Shown here: positions 17,328-29,586 of the stretch, one piece after another
How positions within the stretch are numbered: the stretch's first letter is position 1
Layout: each line of letters starts with the position of its first letter
Assembly (NCBI RefSeq): GCF_001720485.1
Contig: NZ_CP017114.1
Span: forward strand, 3,782,001 to 3,846,000
DNA from: Cobetia marina
GTDB taxonomy: Bacteria > Pseudomonadota > Gammaproteobacteria > Pseudomonadales > Halomonadaceae
Direction: 5' to 3'
DNA length: 64,000 nt
Notes under the pieces: generated by a model
Told to the model about the DNA's origin: nothing
What the model saw: only the letters and a program-made list of their open reading frames with translations
The model's database searches: none
Translations under genes and position numbers: made by a program

Positions 17328-18194
17328 TCAATAGCGTGACGGGATGCGGCTGAAACTCTCGACCTGCCATCCATCACGACGTACCGAGGCTTCCAGGCGC
17401 TGCTCGATATCGTCCGGCAACTCATGGAAGAAATCGAAACCGGTGAGAGATTCGATTCTATCGATGCTGACCAGAAAGCGATCCAATGGCTCATCCCCTC
17501 TTACCTGCTGAGGAAAGAGAAACGCCAGGGCGCGAGGCGCCTGCCGAGCAGTGCCGGGCGAGACGATGATCTTGTAGAAACCATCCGGAATCTCGATCAG
17601 ATTCGGCAGACGCTCGATCTCTCCCGTGAAGACCGGACCTGCGGTGATCCACAGCGCCTCTTCCCGCGGCAGAATCCTGTCCATGATGGCCGCCTCGAGT
17701 CGCTGCCACAGCTTGCGATTGAGCGCCGGTGTCTGTGGAGAGATATTGGTCATGCGAAACGTCTGATGCTGGGCCTTGACCCCGTAGGTCTTGCCGATGG
17801 CGTAGTTGGGCGCCAGGTGTCCGCGGTCGTAGCCACTGTTGCGATAGCTGTCCGGTGTGACGGGCCATAGCGAGCGCCAGTCGCGCTCGAACTCGTCAGG
17901 ACGCTCCCCCAGCCGCGACCCCTGGGTATTCTCGAGACGCCATGTCACCCATAACGGATTGGCGCGCAGATCCGACCACCCCACCAGGTAGGCATCGCTG
18001 CGCAAGCCACGCGCCAGCGTCTTCCAGTCAAGTTCACGTGCCTCTGGCACTCCCTGCCAGGCGTAGAACTGCTGGTAATCACGCTCCTGCCACCACCACA
18101 GCCCACCTCCCACTAGCGCGAATGCCACGCTGACGCCAAACCCTCGCCACAGCTTGCGACCGGCCGAGCGAATATCATCCATCACATCCAGCAT
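17328..18194 (-). CDS. Membrane-anchored DNA/RNA non-specific endonuclease (NUC1 type)
   Basis: 288-residue beta-beta-alpha-metal nuclease. It has one hydrophobic helix at about residues 19-35 (VSVAFALVGGGLWWW) without an obvious cleavage site, so the catalytic domain is probably tethered on the periplasmic side. The active-site motif YDRGHLAPNYAIG contains the general-base His, and TNISPQTPALN...W supplies the Mg2+-binding Asn region, as in Serratia nuclease and mitochondrial EndoG. The ATG at 18194 has AAGGAA upstream; one 13 codons earlier is possible. It stands alone, with no adjacent immunity or secretion gene. Confidence 0.88.
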   Translation of the reverse strand: MLDVMDDIRSAGRKLWRGFGVSVAFALVGGGLWWWQERDYQQFYAWQGVPEARELDWKTLARGLRSDAYLVGWSDLRANPLWVTWRLENTQGSRLGERPDEFERDWRSLWPVTPDSYRNSGYDRGHLAPNYAIGKTYGVKAQHQTFRMTNISPQTPALNRKLWQRLEAAIMDRILPREEALWITAGPVFTGEIERLPNLIEIPDGFYKIIVSPGTARQAPRALAFLFPQQVRGDEPLDRFLVSIDRIESLTGFDFFHELPDDIEQRLEASVRRDGWQVESFSRIPSRY

Positions 18195-18648
18195 CCCGCC
18201 ATTTCCTTCTTGTCGTTGCCATTGCCTCGGCAAGGCATGCGCTCGTCATTCCGTCACGACCCGCAAGCCGCAGCAACTTCATTCACGTTCTACCGTAGCA
18301 TTCCATCATGCCAGAGTTCCGTTCGCGAGGCTGACGGCCGCCCCAACTCAAGCCACAATAAGCAGGCAGCACTTGCTTCATGCACCATCAGCGAGCAGAT
18401 ATCCACGAGGGGGATCATCCCGACGGCGGATACCGCAGAATCTGACCGCATGATCAGTATCTGGCATGCCACCTGCATCTTCCCGTACCAGGATGCTTGC
18501 GACCAGCCGCGCCACACAGAGCGCTCATCAAGACGCCCGTGGCACGAGTGACACTGCAACGATCGACATGAAAGCGCCTCCTGACAGGCGAGCCGTGACC
18601 GCAGCACATCCCACCGGCTGTGCTCCAACGATGAGAAGGAATCTGACC
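18195..18648. other. Divergent intergenic region, nuclease/HiPIP
   Basis: About 450 nt between divergent genes. Short frames here lack coding character. I find no strong promoter match, hairpin or repeat. Confidence 0.4.
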
Positions 18649-18966
18649 ATGGCTGATCAAAGCCGTCGTAACTTCATGCGCAACAGCCTGCTGGGGCTTG
18701 CCGCCCTGCCATTGGGTGCTGCCGTGCTCTCGCCGCGCGCCCTTGCCGCCGACCTGCCCCCACTGGATACCGACAACCCGCAGGCAAAGGCGCTCCACTA
18801 TGTGGAAGATGCCAGCGAAGCCAGTGATCACCCCGCCTTCAAGCCCGGCTCCGACTGCACCAACTGCATGTTCTACAAGCCGGAGAACAAGGGCTGTCAG
18901 CTATTCCCCAGCAATAGCGTGGCACCCGAAGGCTGGTGCCAGTCCTGGACCAAGCGCCCGGCATGA
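18649..18966 (+). CDS. High-potential iron-sulfur protein (HiPIP)
   Basis: 105-residue periplasmic electron carrier with one [4Fe-4S]2+/3+ cluster, which can donate electrons to terminal oxidases or photosystems. A Tat signal peptide is present (SRRNFM at 5-10, then a hydrophobic stretch, cleavage after about ALA-33). The four cluster cysteines are Cys70, 73, 83 and 97 in DCTNCMFY, GCQLF and GWCQSW. The start at 18649 has AAGGA upstream. A strong terminator follows, so the gene is probably monocistronic. Confidence 0.95.
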   Translation: MADQSRRNFMRNSLLGLAALPLGAAVLSPRALAADLPPLDTDNPQAKALHYVEDASEASDHPAFKPGSDCTNCMFYKPENKGCQLFPSNSVAPEGWCQSWTKRPA

Positions 18967-18997
18967 TACCGGCGGCGCCTCGGACCTGATACGAGAA

Positions 18998-19033
18998 GAC
19001 CGCCTCGGGAGCCAATCCCGAGGCGGTCTTTTT
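18998..19033 (+). terminator. Terminator after HiPIP gene
   Basis: A 13-bp perfect stem (GACCGCCTCGGGA and complement) with loop GCCAA is followed by TTTTTC. It lies 30 nt after the HiPIP stop and between convergent genes. Confidence 0.93.
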
Positions 19034-19059
19034 CATGGCTGTATTACCGGGACCAGACG

Positions 19060-20634
19060 TCAGCTCGCAGTGGAGCCGGAAGCATCCTCCGGCAACGGCC
19101 ATTGGTAGCGGCGCGCGATCTCATCCTGCTCCAATGATTCGAGATGCACCGGGAACCCCCACAACTGGTGCAGATAGCGCATCACGGGATAGACGCTGCG
19201 TGACAGCGGGCGACGATCATCCTGGACATGGCGCAGCGTCAGCGAGCGATCTCCCCGGATATTCGCGGCCCACACCTGGATGTTCGGCTCGCGATGGCTG
19301 AGCGCATATTGCACCGACAGCGCCTCTCGAATGCGCTTGTAGCCTCGACTATCGTGAATGGCATCGATGAGAAGATGCTCATCACTGTCGTCATCCACCA
19401 GCGAGAACAGCTTGAGATCACGGATCACCTTGGGCGACAGGAACTGCTGGATGAAGGACTCGTCCTTGAAGTTGCGCATTGCGAAATGCACCGTCTCCAA
19501 CCAGTCACTGCCGGCGATGTCGGGGAACCACTCACGGTCCTCGTCGTCAGGATTCTCGCAGATGCGCTTGATGTCCATGAACATCGCGAAGCCCAGCGCA
19601 TAGGGGTTGATGCCATTGTAATGCGGGTGATCGAAGCCCGGCTGCTGCACCACCGAGGTGTGCGACTGCAGGAACTCGAGAATCACCCCCTCGCCGATCA
19701 GCTGCTCATCATAGAGTTGATTCATGATGGTGTAGTGCCAGAAGCATGCCCAGCCTTCGTTCATTACCTGGGTCTGGCGCTGCGGGTAGAAGTATTGCGC
19801 CAGCTTGCGCACGATACGCACCAGCTCCCGCTGCCAGGGCTCCAGCAACGGTGCATTCTTCTCGATGAAGTAGAGCAGGTTCTCCTGAGGCTCCGGCGGG
19901 TAGCGACCACGACGATGCAGACCCAGTGGGTCGTTGACCTCATCGATCAACTCATCCTCCTCCTCGGCCTGCGGAATGGTGGTCCACAGCGCATTCACCT
20001 GAGCCTGCAGATAGGCCTCACGCTCCTGCTGACGTTGGATCTCCTCTTCCGGCGAGATGGGCGAGGGACGCTTGTAGCGATCGACGCCATAATTCTGGAG
20101 CGCATGACAGGCGTCCAGCAGCTGCTCGACCGCATCGACACCATGGCGCTCCTCGCATTCGGACACGTACTTACGGGCGAAGACGAGGTAATCGATGATC
20201 GCCGAGGCATCCGTCCAGGCACGAAACAGGTAATTGCCCTTGAAGAAGCTGTTGTGGCCATAACAGGCATGCGCCATGACCAGAATCTGCATCATCAGGG
20301 TGTTCTCTTCCATGAGATAGGCGATGCAGGGATCGGAATTGATCACCAGCTCATAGGCCAGTCCCATCTGTCCGCGCCGATAGGCCTGCTCCACCGAGAG
20401 AAACTGCTTGCCGAACGACCAATGGTGATAGCCCACCGGCATGCCGATGCTGGCATAGGCATCCATCATCTGTTCGGAAGTGATGACTTCAATCTGATTG
20501 GGGTAGATATCCAGCCGATACTGCGCAGCGATACGCGCGATCTCGTGCTCGAAATGCTCCAGAAGCTCGAAGGTCCAATCGGAGCCACTGGCCGGTTGCT
20601 GATTTTCCAGTCGATTATCACGTCTCTGGCTCAT
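19060..20634 (-). CDS. ycgB: SpoVR family protein (YcgB)
   Basis: 524-residue soluble protein of the SpoVR family. The recognisable N-terminal core includes YPNQIEVITSEQMMDAYASIGM and HACYGHNSFFKGNYLFRAW. The Bacillus homologue affects spore cortex; in non-sporulating proteobacteria it is a stationary-phase/stress protein encoded with YeaG and YeaH. It is the third gene of the operon, 46 nt after yeaH, with GGGAGG before the ATG. Molecular function is unknown. Confidence 0.93.
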   Translation of the reverse strand: MSQRRDNRLENQQPASGSDWTFELLEHFEHEIARIAAQYRLDIYPNQIEVITSEQMMDAYASIGMPVGYHHWSFGKQFLSVEQAYRRGQMGLAYELVINSDPCIAYLMEENTLMMQILVMAHACYGHNSFFKGNYLFRAWTDASAIIDYLVFARKYVSECEERHGVDAVEQLLDACHALQNYGVDRYKRPSPISPEEEIQRQQEREAYLQAQVNALWTTIPQAEEEDELIDEVNDPLGLHRRGRYPPEPQENLLYFIEKNAPLLEPWQRELVRIVRKLAQYFYPQRQTQVMNEGWACFWHYTIMNQLYDEQLIGEGVILEFLQSHTSVVQQPGFDHPHYNGINPYALGFAMFMDIKRICENPDDEDREWFPDIAGSDWLETVHFAMRNFKDESFIQQFLSPKVIRDLKLFSLVDDDSDEHLLIDAIHDSRGYKRIREALSVQYALSHREPNIQVWAANIRGDRSLTLRHVQDDRRPLSRSVYPVMRYLHQLWGFPVHLESLEQDEIARRYQWPLPEDASGSTAS

Positions 20635-20680
20635 GGGGCCTCCCGGCCCGGCAGATGGCCGGGCGCGTCACATGATGCGA

Positions 20681-21964
20681 TCAGGCGCTGATGCGGCGCT
20701 TGAACAGCTCTCGAAATACCGGGTAGATATCGCCCGCCTCGACAATCTGCTGCATGGCGAAGCGATCCGGAAATTCGGCTTCGACTCGCTCATATTCTTC
20801 CCACAATGCCTGGTGCGCATGCGGGGTGATCTCCACGTAGGCGTAATATTGCAGACGCGGCATCAGCTTCTTTATCATCAGCTCGCGACAATTGGTGGAA
20901 TCGTCATCCCAGTTGTCACCATCGGATGCCTGAGCCACGTAGAGATTCCATTCACCCGCCGGATAGCGGGATTCGATCACTTCATCCAGCAAGGTCAGAG
21001 CACTGGAGACGATGGTGCCGCCGGTCTCTCGGGAGTAGAAGAACTCTTCCTCATCCACCTCCTTGGCGGCGGTGTGGTGGCGAATGAACACCAGCTCGAC
21101 CTTCTCGTAGTTGCGCTCCAGAAACAGATAGAGCAACAGGAAGAAGCGCTTGCCGATATCCTTGTGCGCCTGTGTCATCGACCCCGAGACATCCATCACG
21201 CAGAACATCACTGCCTTGTTGGACGGCATCGGCTGGTTGATGAGGTGGTTGTAGCGCAGATCATAGGTATCGAGAAACGGCACCGCCTTGAGGCGCGCTT
21301 CGAGACGCTCGATTTCCGCCTTGAGTTCGGCAATGCGCACCTTGTTGCGCAGCACCGGATCCTTGCGCTCCTCAAGCTCAAGCGCGTCAGTGGCCTCCTT
21401 CAGCGCCCGCTTGATGGGGGATCGCATGGCGATACGCCGCGCCTGGGCTGAACGCATCGAGCGCACGATATTGATCCTGGCGGGAGTGCCATCGCGAGCG
21501 ATACCCGCCCGCACCGGACGTACTTCATCCATGTCCGCGATCTGCTTGCGCTCCAGATGCGGAAGCTCCAGACCATCGAACACGAATTCGAGAAACTCCT
21601 CGCGCGACAGGGTGAAGGCAAAATCATCCTCGCCCTCGCCCTGGTTGGAGGCCTGACCTTCTCCGCTGCCGCCGCCACCGCCGCCGCCACTCGGGCGGCG
21701 CATGCGATCACCTTCCACGAACTCCTTGTTGCCCGGGTTGATGACACGCCGCTTGCCGCCCTGGCCATGCTGGAAGACCGGCTCCGAGATATCGCGAGTC
21801 GGAATGGAGACTTCCTCGCCACGCTCCATGTCGGTGATGGAGCGCCGATTGACGGCATCCTCCACCGCCCGTTTGATATGGCTGCGGTAGCGCCTGATGA
21901 AGCGCTGGCGATTCACCGCACTCTTGTTGCGCGCATTGCTGCGTCGATCAATGAAGTAACTCAT
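20681..21964 (-). CDS. yeaH: YeaH/YhbH family protein (DUF444, VWA-like)
   Basis: 427 residues. The N-terminal basic region ([20 protein letters not shown]) and a Gly-rich linker near residue 95 lead to a von Willebrand A-like domain with a MIDAS-type VSGSM motif ([13 protein letters not shown]). Such proteins act as partners or substrates of the PrkA/YeaG kinase under nitrogen and stationary-phase stress in enterobacteria. AAGGAGG precedes the start. Middle gene of the operon. Confidence 0.93.
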   Translation of the reverse strand: MSYFIDRRSNARNKSAVNRQRFIRRYRSHIKRAVEDAVNRRSITDMERGEEVSIPTRDISEPVFQHGQGGKRRVINPGNKEFVEGDRMRRPSGGGGGGGSGEGQASNQGEGEDDFAFTLSREEFLEFVFDGLELPHLERKQIADMDEVRPVRAGIARDGTPARINIVRSMRSAQARRIAMRSPIKRALKEATDALELEERKDPVLRNKVRIAELKAEIERLEARLKAVPFLDTYDLRYNHLINQPMPSNKAVMFCVMDVSGSMTQAHKDIGKRFFLLLYLFLERNYEKVELVFIRHHTAAKEVDEEEFFYSRETGGTIVSSALTLLDEVIESRYPAGEWNLYVAQASDGDNWDDDSTNCRELMIKKLMPRLQYYAYVEITPHAHQALWEEYERVEAEFPDRFAMQQIVEAGDIYPVFRELFKRRISA

Positions 21965-22061
21965 TCGCCCTCCTTGCCGGCCTCGCGTTCAGCGAAAGAC
22001 CGGATGGCAAGTGCCGGCGGCAATCACGCCCGCCGGCAGGCCTGTCGTCAGTCGGCAGGGC

Positions 22062-23984
22062 TTACTGCGACTTGCGCACTCGCAGATACCACTCGGACAG
22101 CAGACGCACCTGCTTCTCGGTATATCCGCGATCCACCATGCGCGCCACGAAATCCTCATGCTTGCGCTGATCCGATGCCGATGCCTTGGCATTGAAGGAG
22201 ATGACCGGCAGCAACTCTTCGGTATTGGCGAACATCTTCTTCTCGATCACCGCACGCAGCTTCTCGTAGGACTGCCAGCCCGGATTCATCCCGTTGTTCT
22301 GCGCGCGAGCGCGCAGCACGAAGTTGACCACTTCATGACGGAAGTCCTTGGGATTGGAGATGCCCGCCGGCTTCTCGATCTTCTCCAGCTCCTCATTGAG
22401 CGACTGACGATTGAGCAGCTCGCCAGTCTCGGGGTCACGGTATTCCTGGTCCTGAATCCAGAAATCAGCGTAGGTCACGTAACGATCGAAGATGTTCTGG
22501 CCATACTCGGAGTAGGACTCGAGATAGGCGGTCTGGATCTCCTTGCCGATGAAATCGACATAACGTGGGGCCAGATACTCCTTGATGAAGCGCAGGTAAC
22601 GCTCGTGGGTCTCCTTGGGCAGCTGCTCCTGCTCGAGGCGCTGCTCCAGCACATAGAGCAGGTGCACCGGGTTGGCAGCCACCTCGCTGGCATCGAAGTT
22701 GAAGACCTTGGAGAGGATCTTGAAGGCAAAGCGCGTGGACAGACCATCCATGCCCTCATCGACCCCCGCACTGTCACGGTACTCCTGGATCGACTTGGCG
22801 CGAGGGTCGGTATCTTTGAGGTTCTCGCCATCGTAGATGCGCATCTTGGAATAGATACTGGAGTTCTCAGGTTCCTGCAGGCGCGACAGCACGATGAACT
22901 GGGACAGCATGCGCAAGGTGTCTGGCGCACAGGGCGCATGATTGAGCGACGAGTGCTCCAGCAGCTTGGCGTAGATCTTCACCTCCTCCGAGGCTCGCAG
23001 GCAGTAGGGCACCTTGACAATGAACACGCGGTCCAGGAAGGCCTCATTGTTGCGATTGTTGCGGAAGGCCTGCCACTCGCTCTCATTGGAGTGCGCCAGC
23101 ACCACGCCATCGAAGGGAATCGCCCCCATGCCTTCGGTCGGGTTGTAGTTGCCTTCCTGAGTCGCGGTCAGCAGCGGGTGAAGCACCTTGATCGGTGCCT
23201 TGAACATCTCGACGAATTCCATCAATCCCTGGTTGGCCTTGCACAGCCCGCCGGAGAAGCTGTAGGCATCCGGATCATCCTGGGCATAGAGCTCGAGCTG
23301 ACGGATATCGACCTTGCCGACCAGCGCGGAAATGTCCTGATTGTTGTCATCGCCCGGCTCCGTCTTGGAGATGGCGATCTGGTTCAGGCGGGATGGGTAG
23401 AGCTTGACGACACGGAACTGACTGAGATCTCCGCCATATTCCTTGAGACGCTTGGCCGCCCAGGGCGACATGGCGCTGCGCATGCAGCGGCGCGGGATGC
23501 CATATTCCTTCTCGAGCACCTCGCCATCCTCTTCCAGCGAGAACAGCCCCAGCGGCGACTCGTATACCGGTGATCCCTTGATGGCATAGAAGGGAATCTG
23601 CTCCATCAACAGCTTGAGTCGTTCGGCCAGCGATGACTTGCCGCCGCCGACTGGCCCCAGCAGATAGAGAATCTGCTTGCGCTCCTCAAGCCCCTGAGCC
23701 GCATGACGGAAGTAGGACACGATCTGCTCGATGGCCTCCTCCATGCCATAGAACTCGGCGAAGCTGGGGTAGCGTCGAATCAGCTTGTTGGAAAAAATCC
23801 GGGAAAGACTGGGATCCTTGGCGGTATCGATGACCTCCGGCTCACCGATGGCCGCCAGCATTCTCTCGGCAGCGCTGGCGTAGGCAGAACGATCCTGCCG
23901 ACATAACTCCAGGTACTCCTGGAGACTCATCTCTTCTTGCTGGACCCGCTCGTAGCGGCTCTGCACGTGATCGAAGATGCTCAT
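22062..23984 (-). CDS. yeaG: PrkA-type serine protein kinase (YeaG)
   Basis: 640-residue AAA+-like protein kinase. The N-terminal AAA domain has Walker A LGPVGGGKSSLAERLK at about residue 105, and the C-terminal part is the PrkA kinase-like region. In E. coli YeaG is RpoS-linked and shapes the response to nitrogen starvation. The ATG at 23984 is set by AAGGAGG 6 nt upstream; the longer frame to 24065 is not family-like. First gene of yeaG-yeaH-ycgB. Confidence 0.95.
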   Translation of the reverse strand: MSIFDHVQSRYERVQQEEMSLQEYLELCRQDRSAYASAAERMLAAIGEPEVIDTAKDPSLSRIFSNKLIRRYPSFAEFYGMEEAIEQIVSYFRHAAQGLEERKQILYLLGPVGGGKSSLAERLKLLMEQIPFYAIKGSPVYESPLGLFSLEEDGEVLEKEYGIPRRCMRSAMSPWAAKRLKEYGGDLSQFRVVKLYPSRLNQIAISKTEPGDDNNQDISALVGKVDIRQLELYAQDDPDAYSFSGGLCKANQGLMEFVEMFKAPIKVLHPLLTATQEGNYNPTEGMGAIPFDGVVLAHSNESEWQAFRNNRNNEAFLDRVFIVKVPYCLRASEEVKIYAKLLEHSSLNHAPCAPDTLRMLSQFIVLSRLQEPENSSIYSKMRIYDGENLKDTDPRAKSIQEYRDSAGVDEGMDGLSTRFAFKILSKVFNFDASEVAANPVHLLYVLEQRLEQEQLPKETHERYLRFIKEYLAPRYVDFIGKEIQTAYLESYSEYGQNIFDRYVTYADFWIQDQEYRDPETGELLNRQSLNEELEKIEKPAGISNPKDFRHEVVNFVLRARAQNNGMNPGWQSYEKLRAVIEKKMFANTEELLPVISFNAKASASDQRKHEDFVARMVDRGYTEKQVRLLSEWYLRVRKSQ

Positions 23985-24573
23985 GGAAGCCTCCTTGTCG
24001 CGACTCGGGGTCGCTGGGACCATCGCCGGGGCCACTCCTGTACGATGACAGTGGTACCAGGTCACTTGATGCCCCGCGCTGCTGGCGCTCAGGTGACTGC
24101 CTCGGCGTGTTTATCAGCATAGATCGATATAGGTAGCGAGTGTCCAATACATGGACCCACTGCATTCAACGAACTTTCGCCACCCGAATGGACAACCTCG
24201 TCCCTGCATGACAAGCGCGATCTGGAACGAGGCAGGAGTGACGCCTCCTCGAGCGCACCGTTGCGCAAGAATTGCCTCGCCTCGTGGCCGTTGAAGCCCC
24301 TCCTCCTGAAAGGCACCATGTCTGCCACGTCGCACTGCAGCACACGTTCAGAATAGGGACAGAGCGGCGAGTCTCGCCAGCCAGTCCTTGCACATATCCG
24401 GCCCCACGAGGTGTCGCCAGCGACCCGAAGTCGAATCGATGACATGCGAAACCGCCAGCATGGGCGGCCAAGAGGCGACTGCTGACAGAAGCCTTGGCCG
24501 TAGCGATCACTGACCTTGTCACACCCCCGCAAGGGCATGGACGCATCGCAACGTCCTGAAAAATCTTCATGAA
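23985..24573. other. Long non-coding region upstream of yeaG
   Basis: About 590 nt. Frames up to 149 codons exist on the minus strand but have shifting, Arg/Ser/Cys-rich composition and no ribosome-binding sites, so I do not call them. This is probably the promoter region of the yeaG operon. I did not find a clear sigma-54 GG-N10-GC element. Confidence 0.4.
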
Positions 24574-24607
24574 AAAAAAGCCCACCGGATGGCCGATGGG
24601 CTTTTTT
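24574..24607 (-). terminator. Bidirectional-type terminator after threonine aldolase
   Basis: A short G/C stem (GCCCA, one mismatch, then CGG) is flanked by A6 on one side and T6 on the other, so it can end transcripts from either direction. It lies 48 nt after the stop of the aldolase gene on the minus strand. Confidence 0.85.
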
Positions 24608-24654
24608 ACACTTTTCAGTACGCGCTACGAGAGTGTCACTCTCAGTCCCCTTTC

Positions 24655-25740
24655 TTACAGGGCGCTCTGGATATCAGAGAGCAGAGCATCCAGAAGATCC
24701 GTACTGGTATTCCAGGAACATACGAAGCGTGCGCCGCCTGCGCCGATGAAGGTGTAGAAGGTCCAGCCACGCTCACGCAGTGCCGTCAGCACATGCTCGG
24801 GGAAGCTGGCAAAGACGCTGTTGGCCTCACAAGGGAACAGCAGTTCGATGCCGTCCAATGCCTCGAGTCGCTCGGCCAGATACTGCGCCATGGTGTTGGC
24901 ATGACGTGCGTTGTCCAGCCAGACGTCATTCTCGAGCAGCCCCATCCACGGCGCGGCGATGAAACGCATCTTGGAGGCAAGCTGACCGGCCTGCTTGCAG
25001 CGATAGTCGAAGTCACGGGCCTGCTCGCGATCAAAGAATATCACCGCCTCCCCCATCGCCAGCCCATTCTTGGTACCGGAGAAGCACAGCACGTCCACGC
25101 CGGCCTTCCAGGTAAGCTCGGCCGGAGAGACGCCCAGCGAGGCACAGGCATTGGCAAAGCGCGCACCATCCATGTGGATCTGAAGATCATGACGGTCAGC
25201 CACTTCGCGAATCGCCTGAAGCTCTTCCAGGCTATAGACGGTGCCGACTTCGGTGCACTGGGTCAGCGAGATGACACGCGGGCGCGGATAATGGATATCA
25301 CTGCGCTTGGTGACCAGTCGCTCGATGCCTTCAGGCGTCAGCTTGCCATTCGGACCCGGCGCATTGAGCAGCTTGGAGCCATTGGAGAAGAACTCCGGCC
25401 CTCCGCATTCGTCAGTCTCGATATGGGCCAGTTCATGGCAGATGACGCTGTGATAGGACTGACACAGATGCGCCAGCGACAGGGAATTCGCCGCCGTGCC
25501 ATTGAAGACGAAGAATACCTCGCACTCGGTCTCGAACAGCTGACGGAAGCTGTCCGTCACCTGTTGAGTCCAGCGGTCGTTGCCATAGGCGAGATCATCA
25601 TCCTGATTGGCTCGCATCATGTATGCCATCGCCTCGGGGCAGATACCGGACGTGTTGTCACTGGCCAGAAAACGTGATGTACAGGTGTCATCGATGTCAG
25701 TGGCCGCGGAGCGGGTCGTGGCGAGGGCGTCAGTCGTCAT
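24655..25740 (-). CDS. ltaE: Low-specificity L-threonine aldolase
   Basis: 361-residue PLP fold-type I enzyme cleaving L-threonine/allo-threonine to glycine and acetaldehyde. The sequence FLASDNTSGICPEAM opens the domain. Also present are HIETDECGGPEF, the PLP aspartate region HMDGARFANA and the PLP-lysine motif CFSGTKNGLAMG. The ATG at 25740 fits the family start; upstream codons to 25860 look non-coding. The ribosome-binding site is weak. It stands alone between a terminator and the next PLP enzyme. Confidence 0.9.
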   Translation of the reverse strand: MTTDALATTRSAATDIDDTCTSRFLASDNTSGICPEAMAYMMRANQDDDLAYGNDRWTQQVTDSFRQLFETECEVFFVFNGTAANSLSLAHLCQSYHSVICHELAHIETDECGGPEFFSNGSKLLNAPGPNGKLTPEGIERLVTKRSDIHYPRPRVISLTQCTEVGTVYSLEELQAIREVADRHDLQIHMDGARFANACASLGVSPAELTWKAGVDVLCFSGTKNGLAMGEAVIFFDREQARDFDYRCKQAGQLASKMRFIAAPWMGLLENDVWLDNARHANTMAQYLAERLEALDGIELLFPCEANSVFASFPEHVLTALRERGWTFYTFIGAGGARFVCSWNTSTDLLDALLSDIQSAL

Positions 25741-25906
25741 GGGAGTATCCAGAGCAGAGCAAGGGGTCACCTTGCCCGATGAAACGAACGCGGTACCCAG
25801 GATGGCAGGCACCACAGTAGAAATCCCATCATAACAGCGCTGCATGCCGCCGCCAGCCATGATCCGACGCGACCATCACGACGGGACGGCCATGCAGGAA
25901 AATCCC

Positions 25907-27022
25907 TCAGGCAGCATCGAGAGCCGGGTACCCTCTGCGCCCCTGCAGACCGCCCGTATGCAGAACCCGTACACGAGTCCCGGGGGCGATCATCCCATTG
26001 GCGAGGTGGTGGGCCAGTGAGGCAAACAACTTGCCGGTATACACCGGCTCGACCTGCAACCCGGTCTCGGCCTCGAAGCGCTGGATGAAGTCGATCAACC
26101 AGGCGGGTGCCTTGGCGAAGCCGCCCGCCTGCGCTCCCAACCACAGCCCCCACTCCGGTGTCTTCTGCTCACTGCCGCCGCTCCGGGCCAGCAGACGACG
26201 CACACGGTGATAGAGCTGATCTCCGTGATTCATGGTCGGGACGCCAATCACACGCAGACCATCACGCTCCCCCAGCGCACTCAGAACACCCGCCAGCGTG
26301 GTCCCGCTGCCGCAGGCCATCAGTACCAGCTGGGGCGCCGGCTCTCCGTTGCAAGGTGTCACCAGCGCCTGTGCCAACGGCTCGAGCCCCGCCACACCCT
26401 CCACGCTGCCCCCACCTTCCGGCACCCACAGCGCATCACTGAAGCGGGCAGAGAACCCGGGCTGGTCGCGCTGTTTGTATTCCGCCCGTGAGATGAAGTT
26501 CAGGTGCATGCCGTTGGCCATGGCATCCTTCAGCGTCGGCGTCAGCGGAGCTTCCGGATGCCCACGCACCAGGCCATGCGTCGCCACCCCCAGACGCGCC
26601 CCGGCAGCCGCCAGAGCATGCAGGTGATTCGACCAGCCGCCGCCACAGCTGATGATGCCTCGCCCCTCGCTGAGCGCTCGCGCCAGTGGCAGGCGCAGCT
26701 TCCATGCCTTGTTGCCGGATATCTCGGCATCCAGGGTATCGGCCCGCAGGCATTCGACCACCACCCCAGCCTCGCGGGCCACGCGCCAGTCAAGACGCTC
26801 CACCCGTGGCAGGGTGAACAGCTCGAGCAGTGCTTCCAGGCCGCCCCCTGCCGATGAGGAGTCGGCATCGAGCGAGGCGATCGGCGAGGCCGCGACAATC
26901 GCTGAAGACGCGACAGCAGCAGGAGAGGAGAGCGCGCCTTGAGGCGCGGACAGGACCGTGGCGCCATCCGGCGGCAGAGTCTCGTCGGTGGATTGGCGAG
27001 AAGCGGCTGCGTGCGATGACAT
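25907..27022 (-). CDS. D-cysteine desulfhydrase/ACC deaminase family PLP enzyme
   Basis: 371-residue fold-type II PLP enzyme. The PLP-lysine motif SGNKAWKLR is at about 103, CGGGWSNHLHALAA follows, and a Gly-rich phosphate loop occurs at ACGSGTTLAGVLSALG. The family breaks down D-cysteine or 1-aminocyclopropane-1-carboxylate; which substrate cannot be told from sequence alone. The first 55 residues are Ala/Ser-rich low complexity with no function I recognise, so the true start might be downstream at a non-ATG codon. It lies downstream of fadH on the same strand, across a 218-nt gap containing a hairpin. Confidence 0.82.
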   Translation of the reverse strand: MSSHAAASRQSTDETLPPDGATVLSAPQGALSSPAAVASSAIVAASPIASLDADSSSAGGGLEALLELFTLPRVERLDWRVAREAGVVVECLRADTLDAEISGNKAWKLRLPLARALSEGRGIISCGGGWSNHLHALAAAGARLGVATHGLVRGHPEAPLTPTLKDAMANGMHLNFISRAEYKQRDQPGFSARFSDALWVPEGGGSVEGVAGLEPLAQALVTPCNGEPAPQLVLMACGSGTTLAGVLSALGERDGLRVIGVPTMNHGDQLYHRVRRLLARSGGSEQKTPEWGLWLGAQAGGFAKAPAWLIDFIQRFEAETGLQVEPVYTGKLFASLAHHLANGMIAPGTRVRVLHTGGLQGRRGYPALDAA

Positions 27023-27080
27023 GAGCGAGTCCCATCGTGGTGATGCGCCGTGAGAACGGCAGAAGGCGGAGAGACGACAA

Positions 27081-27128
27081 GGCCATCACGGCCGTCATTG
27101 TCACGCAGACACGACGACCGTGATGGCC
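27081..27128. repeat. Inverted repeat between fadH and the PLP enzyme gene
   Basis: GGCCATCACGG (27081-27091) and CCGTGATGGCC (27118-27128) are perfect complements, 26 nt apart. The loop contains further short complements (CGTC/GACG, GTC/GAC), so a long bent hairpin is possible. There is no T-run, so it is not an ordinary terminator. Operator or leader structure is possible. Confidence 0.5.
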
Positions 27129-27240
27129 ACTCTCAGTCTAGGCAGAGCTTCGGCTCAACTCAACGCTGAATATCCCCATCTCGCCGACACTCGCTCCGCC
27201 ACAAAAGGCGACCCGGCCAGCCGAGACTCCCGGGAGCGGG

Positions 27241-29586
<2,346 letters not shown>

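Noticed and set aside
24089..24585. Minus-strand frames of 139-149 codons upstream of yeaG
   Set aside because: Composition is Arg/Ser/Cys-rich and changes with frame, no ribosome-binding site is present, and they run into the leader of yeaG. They read as spurious frames in GC-rich DNA.
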